Source: Hydrogenophaga sp. | Lineage (GTDB): Bacteria > Pseudomonadota > Gammaproteobacteria > Burkholderiales > Burkholderiaceae_C | Direction: 5' to 3' | NCBI RefSeq assembly: GCF_026125785.1 | Contig: NZ_JAHCKL010000013.1 | Location: 1 to 64,000, forward strand | DNA length: 64,000 nucleotides | Shown here: in pieces, positions 63,377-64,000 of the stretch | Layout: every line of letters begins with the position of its first letter | How positions within the stretch are numbered: position 1 is the first letter of the stretch | Position numbers and translations under genes: made by a program | The notes under the pieces: generated by a model | What the model saw: only the letters and a program-made list of their open reading frames with translations | What the model was told of the DNA's origin: nothing | Databases searched by the model: none

Positions 63377-64000
63377 CTACAGCACGCCTTCGAACATCAT
63401 CACCTCGACGGTGTCGCCCACCGCAACATCGCCGCGGTCGTGCGGCAGCACGATGAGGCCGTTGGCTTCCACCATGGAGCGCAGCACGCCAGAGCCCTGG
63501 TGGCCGGTGGTGCGCACGCTCAGTTGACCCTCTGCCGTGCGTGAGACGATGCCGCGCTGGTACTCGGTGCGGCCAGGTTTCTTGCGCAGCGGCTCCGCAC
63601 AGTGCGCCTGCAGCAGCACCGGCGCGCAGGCCGTGCAGCCCATGAGGCGCTGCAGGGCGGGGCGGACGAACGCGAGGAAGGTCACCATCGCCGCGACCGG
63701 GTTGCCAGGCAGGCCGAACAGCAGTGCGCTGCGGTCTTCTTGAACGATGCGACCCACCGCCATGGGCCTGCCGGGTCGCATGTCGATACGCCAGAAGGCC
63801 ACATCGCCCAGCTTTTTCATCATGGCTCGGGTGTGGTCCGCCTCTCCCATGCTCACGCCACCGGTGGTGATGACCGCGTCGGCCCTGGCCGCCGCTTCGC
63901 GGAAGGCCGCTTCGAGTTGTGCCGGCTCGTCCTTCACCGCGCCCAGATCGACCACCTCGACGCCCAGGCGGCTGAGCAGGCCGAACAGCGTGTAGCGGTT
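63377..64000 (-). CDS. moeA: Molybdopterin molybdenumtransferase, 3' part
   Basis: The gene runs off the right edge: its first half is outside the window and 207 codons plus the stop are visible. VITTGGVSMGEADHTRAMMKKLG is the MoeA/MogA-type MPT-binding loop, followed by PGRPMAVG and LFGLPGNPVAAMVTF, then the C-terminal barrel domain (RTEYQRGIVSRTAEG ... MVEANGLIVLP). MoeA inserts molybdenum into adenylylated molybdopterin. The visible frame is open from base 64000 inward (NRYTLFGLLSRLGVEVVD). Confidence 0.94.
   Translation of the reverse strand, partial: NRYTLFGLLSRLGVEVVDLGAVKDEPAQLEAAFREAAARADAVITTGGVSMGEADHTRAMMKKLGDVAFWRIDMRPGRPMAVGRIVQEDRSALLFGLPGNPVAAMVTFLAFVRPALQRLMGCTACAPVLLQAHCAEPLRKKPGRTEYQRGIVSRTAEGQLSVRTTGHQGSGVLRSMVEANGLIVLPHDRGDVAVGDTVEVMMFEGVL

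Overview
The window is GC-rich (roughly two thirds G+C by eye) chromosomal DNA, almost wall-to-wall with coding sequence. Gene content and order (yhbY/rlmE/ftsH/folP/glmM, pstSCAB-phoU-phoB-phoR, rpmE2-rho-trxA, dnaX-ybaB-recR, an AddAB-like nuclease pair, a DUF4124-glutaredoxin protein) point to a betaproteobacterium of the Burkholderiales, probably Comamonadaceae (Hydrogenophaga/Acidovorax-like). That taxonomic call is inference; there is no rRNA or marker search behind it. No tRNA, rRNA, CRISPR array, prophage or recognised insertion sequence is visible. Nearly all of it looks like core genome; the clear exception is a 1-kb insert near 48.2-49.2 kb.

Layout: (i) 0.3-4.3 kb, an AraC-type regulator divergent from a three-gene oxidative catabolic operon (SDR, KstD-like flavoprotein, NIPSNAP protein). 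(ii) 4.4-9.3 kb, a tightly packed operon: exported GYWKN-domain protein, PqqD-like protein, HprK-like kinase, nucleotidyltransferase, trypsin-like protease and FAD oxidoreductase. This is an 'HPr-rel-A' type cluster of unknown function. (iii) 9.3-20 kb, housekeeping: pyrD, rpiA, a periplasmic glutaredoxin, prlC, yhbY, rlmE, ftsH, folP, glmM and a GNAT. (iv) 20-21.9 kb, a NamZ-like muramidase translationally coupled to a DOMON-like protein. (v) 21.9-24.9 kb, an OlsB-like acyltransferase, a PlcP/LpxH-like phosphoesterase and an SQD2/MgtA-like glycosyltransferase, which looks like a membrane-lipid remodelling cassette. (vi) 24.9-36.3 kb, the phosphate block: ppk1, sixA-like, a histone H1-like protein, ppx, pstSCAB, phoU, phoB, phoR, with Pho-box-like repeats before pstS and ppk1 and a weaker one before the lipid cassette. 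(vii) 36.3-47.8 kb, a GT39-like membrane protein, rpmE2, rho, trxA, AddB-like and AddA-like subunits and a flavoprotein. (viii) 47.8-50.4 kb, a DOPA-dioxygenase-like gene, the 1-kb insert between 16-bp direct repeats carrying one unknown gene, and a divergent PurM-like gene. (ix) 50.5-53.8 kb, dnaX (with an A9 slippage site), ybaB, recR, MAPEG. (x) 54-64 kb, a solute-binding protein, MltD-like transglycosylase, gloB, a methyltransferase, rnhA, an RND efflux pair and the 3' part of moeA.

The strongest integrated story is phosphate. Regulator (PhoB/PhoR/PhoU), high-affinity uptake (Pst), polyphosphate synthesis and breakdown (Ppk1/Ppx), a candidate polyphosphate/DNA organiser (H1-like) and a candidate phospholipid-replacement cassette lie within 15 kb. 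The least understood unit is the HPr-rel-A-type operon at 4.4-9.3 kb, where a PqqD-like binder, a kinase-like protein and a nucleotidyltransferase follow a small exported Cys-containing protein that could be their substrate.
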